DNA of 44,920 bases from Phycisphaerae bacterium (GTDB lineage: Bacteria > Planctomycetota > Phycisphaerae > Phycisphaerales > Phycisphaeraceae), in contig JAUHYI010000034.1 in assembly GCA_030426385.1 (NCBI GenBank), positions 1-44,920 of the forward strand, given 5' to 3'. The notes under the pieces are model-generated. The model worked only from the letters and a program-made list of their open reading frames with translations, had not been told where the DNA came from and did not search any database. Numbering within the stretch: position 1 is the first letter of the stretch; each line of letters opens with the position of its first letter. Shown here piece by piece: positions 43,285 to 44,920 of the stretch. The position numbers and the translations under genes were made by a program.

Positions 43285-44733
43285 ATGCCCAATCCCACTC
43301 CGCATCACGAAAAAAAATTACCGGCCAATGCCAAGCTACTCACTGGCGTCATCATCGCTTTAACTATTTTTCTCGCGATTCGTTACACCACCCTACTCGA
43401 ATACTGCGGCATCAATCTATTCAAAGGCAATCCTGGCATCGTCGAGTCGACGACCAACGCGGTGCTCTCGGTGTTTCTATTTTTGGTTCTTTCAAGTTTG
43501 ATTGGTTTTCTCCCTTCCATCGAGAAACTCTATCTCAACTTGTCACACAAAAAATCTACCCGTGCGATCACCCTGCTACTACTGGTCATGGCCACATGCT
43601 GCGTCGCTATAACGGGCAAGCTGGGCTACAGCAGCTACACTGACGAAACGCGCGATTATCAAACCGTCGAATACCTTCGACAACACGACACCGACGAATA
43701 TCTCCGCGCCGAGTCGGCGACGACCGACGATAGCCTGGGCAAACAGGAAATGTATGAGTCATCCATCCTGCACCCACCCATGCATTATTGGTTATTTTCA
43801 TCCATAGGTGACAATAAAGGCAACCACAACGGCCACAGCTTGTTTTTTTACCGCATGCTGGTGTTGATTCCGTTGTTAATTACAATCGGACTAGCCGTCT
43901 GGATGGGCATGGTTTATAAAGCCGACTGGTTAATGTGGACATTGTTGTTTGCTTTAATTCTCAATTTTACCTATTTGCGAAACTACACGTTCATCCGCTT
44001 TGGTAACGAGCTATTAACATTCATCGGATTCAGCGGATTTTTGATCTGTGTTTATCGCCTGTTTTTTGCCGAGTCATGGCACACTGAGAAATGGACTTTA
44101 CTGGTTGGCTTTCTGTGTTTCATCCTGGCCTTCTTCTCGAAGTTCAGCATGATCGTACCCACGATCGCGATCATTGGCACAGGAATCCTGGGCCTGATCA
44201 TTGTGCGCGACACCCGATATTGCCGAGCGATCCTATACACCCTAGCATGCACGATACTCGCCATCGTACTTTACTACCTGGCCTTTCACGACACGCCGAT
44301 GCTGAATTACCACGCATCAAACTATGCCTCAAAAATTTTCAAATCTTTACATTTGCCGGTCCCTGACTCTCTCGCCGGTAACACGCGGCTATACACCAGC
44401 ACAAGTTCTATTCCACACTTCATTAAATCCCTGCCCTTCTGGTACGGGCCTACGATTCTGGGTTGCCTTGCCGCTTCATTGATTGGCATGGCTAAAAACG
44501 CAGGCCTACGAACATCGTTTCACATGATGTGGCTGGTGATGATCGCCATGGCTGTTGTCGGTGTATTGCTGGTCAATCCGCGAGCACAATACACGGCGCC
44601 TTTTGTTCTGGCAGCCGCCTATTTTATTGCCAAGATGCTAACGGCCAGTGTGGGCCGTGTGTTGCTTTTTCGAGTAACCCTGATCATGGTGCTATATGCA
44701 TGGGTTGAAACCGCCATGACTTCCATGCCATAA
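43285..44733 (+). CDS. GT-C type membrane glycosyltransferase-like protein
   Basis: The protein has 482 residues with about 11-12 hydrophobic membrane segments. The first large extracellular loop carries the acidic pair DE (120-121, in SSYTDETRDY) and HPPMHYWLF (163-171), as in the PMT/ArnT-like families, which use polyprenyl-phosphate sugars. It probably transfers a sugar to lipid or protein on the outer face of the membrane. The exact family cannot be fixed by eye. It is convergent with the GtrA-family gene at the window end, which fits a surface glycan context. Confidence 0.7.
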   Translation: MPNPTPHHEKKLPANAKLLTGVIIALTIFLAIRYTTLLEYCGINLFKGNPGIVESTTNAVLSVFLFLVLSSLIGFLPSIEKLYLNLSHKKSTRAITLLLLVMATCCVAITGKLGYSSYTDETRDYQTVEYLRQHDTDEYLRAESATTDDSLGKQEMYESSILHPPMHYWLFSSIGDNKGNHNGHSLFFYRMLVLIPLLITIGLAVWMGMVYKADWLMWTLLFALILNFTYLRNYTFIRFGNELLTFIGFSGFLICVYRLFFAESWHTEKWTLLVGFLCFILAFFSKFSMIVPTIAIIGTGILGLIIVRDTRYCRAILYTLACTILAIVLYYLAFHDTPMLNYHASNYASKIFKSLHLPVPDSLAGNTRLYTSTSSIPHFIKSLPFWYGPTILGCLAASLIGMAKNAGLRTSFHMMWLVMIAMAVVGVLLVNPRAQYTAPFVLAAAYFIAKMLTASVGRVLLFRVTLIMVLYAWVETAMTSMP

Positions 44734-44792
44734 CAAACGATAACAAACCGCAACAGGCAATCAACAAACGCCTGAAAACTCCATGGATCGCA

Positions 44793-44920
44793 TTACGCCG
44801 CGGTTTGTTTTTTTCGAAAAATGATATTGCGCTGCACAAAAAACTTAATCACAAATGACAAGGCCAACGTGAATAAGATTGTGATCGCATAATGTACGCC
44901 CAGTGCAGTATGGATCACTA
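44793..44920 (-). CDS. GtrA-family membrane protein, C-terminal part only
   Basis: The minus-strand frame is open from the window edge to TAA 44793-44795. The visible 41 residues include a membrane helix (AITILFTLALSFVIKFFV) and the end QRNIIFRKKQTAA. The pattern 'SFVIKFFVQRNIIF' is the typical last part of GtrA proteins, which are thought to flip polyprenyl-phosphate sugars. The start is beyond the window. It is convergent with the glycosyltransferase-like gene. Confidence 0.65.
   Translation of the reverse strand, partial: VIHTALGVHYAITILFTLALSFVIKFFVQRNIIFRKKQTAA

Overview
The window most resembles a chromosomal segment from a planctomycete, probably of the class Phycisphaerae. This is an inference from gene content: a bactofilin, stand-alone McsA/McsB, a GlmU-type uridylyltransferase without its acetyltransferase half, a four-gene ABC/GldG-like/DUF4340 operon, HEAT-repeat secreted proteins and a GH10-like protein. 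It also rests on texture: mixed strands, many short operons, homopolymeric C/G tracts between genes, and both tRNAs lacking an encoded CCA. No 16S gene is present, so the assignment is not proven. The region is mostly core genome. I see no prophage, CRISPR array, transposase or defence island.

Layout. 1-5.3 kb: 3'-truncated fliD, a possible small gene, a family-4-like uracil-DNA glycosylase diverging from a bactofilin, a ComEA-like HhH protein and an exported alpha/beta hydrolase. 5.3-11.3 kb: a possible 52-residue membrane peptide, a GH10-like protein without recognisable catalytic glutamates, a DUF456 protein, a 791-residue HEAT-repeat protein with a receiver-like insert, and a possibly frameshifted small exported protein. 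11.4-14.0 kb: a long perfect hairpin, the RNase P RNA gene with its terminator, a degenerate Gfo/Idh/MocA-like gene, more hairpins and tRNA-Gln. 14.1-18.5 kb: the glmU-like, prs, rplY, pth cluster, followed by convergent ptsN. 18.9-27.2 kb: recQ, then the ABC/GldG-like operon. 27.5-34.8 kb: purF, tRNA-Arg, mcsA-mcsB, two tandem CBS-domain genes, mutY and a TSCPD-domain gene. 35.2-44.9 kb: tig, a small SHOCT-like membrane protein, clpX, a secreted S41 protease, aroC, a GT-C type membrane glycosyltransferase and the 3' end of a GtrA-family gene.

How the genes fit together. The glmU-prs-rplY-pth cluster links nucleotide-sugar and PRPP synthesis with translation. tig, clpX, the S41 protease and mcsA/mcsB form a scattered protein quality-control set. 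The uracil-DNA glycosylase, MutY, RecQ and HhH proteins handle DNA repair and uptake.

The most distinctive non-coding signal is an 87-88 nt element with terminal inverted repeats and a central CCCGG-TGAATA-CCGGG hairpin. It occurs three times (3.5, 27.3 and 33.0 kb), and related solo hairpins occur elsewhere. C-rich, G-poor tracts start right after many plus-strand stop codons and may act as Rho-loading sites.
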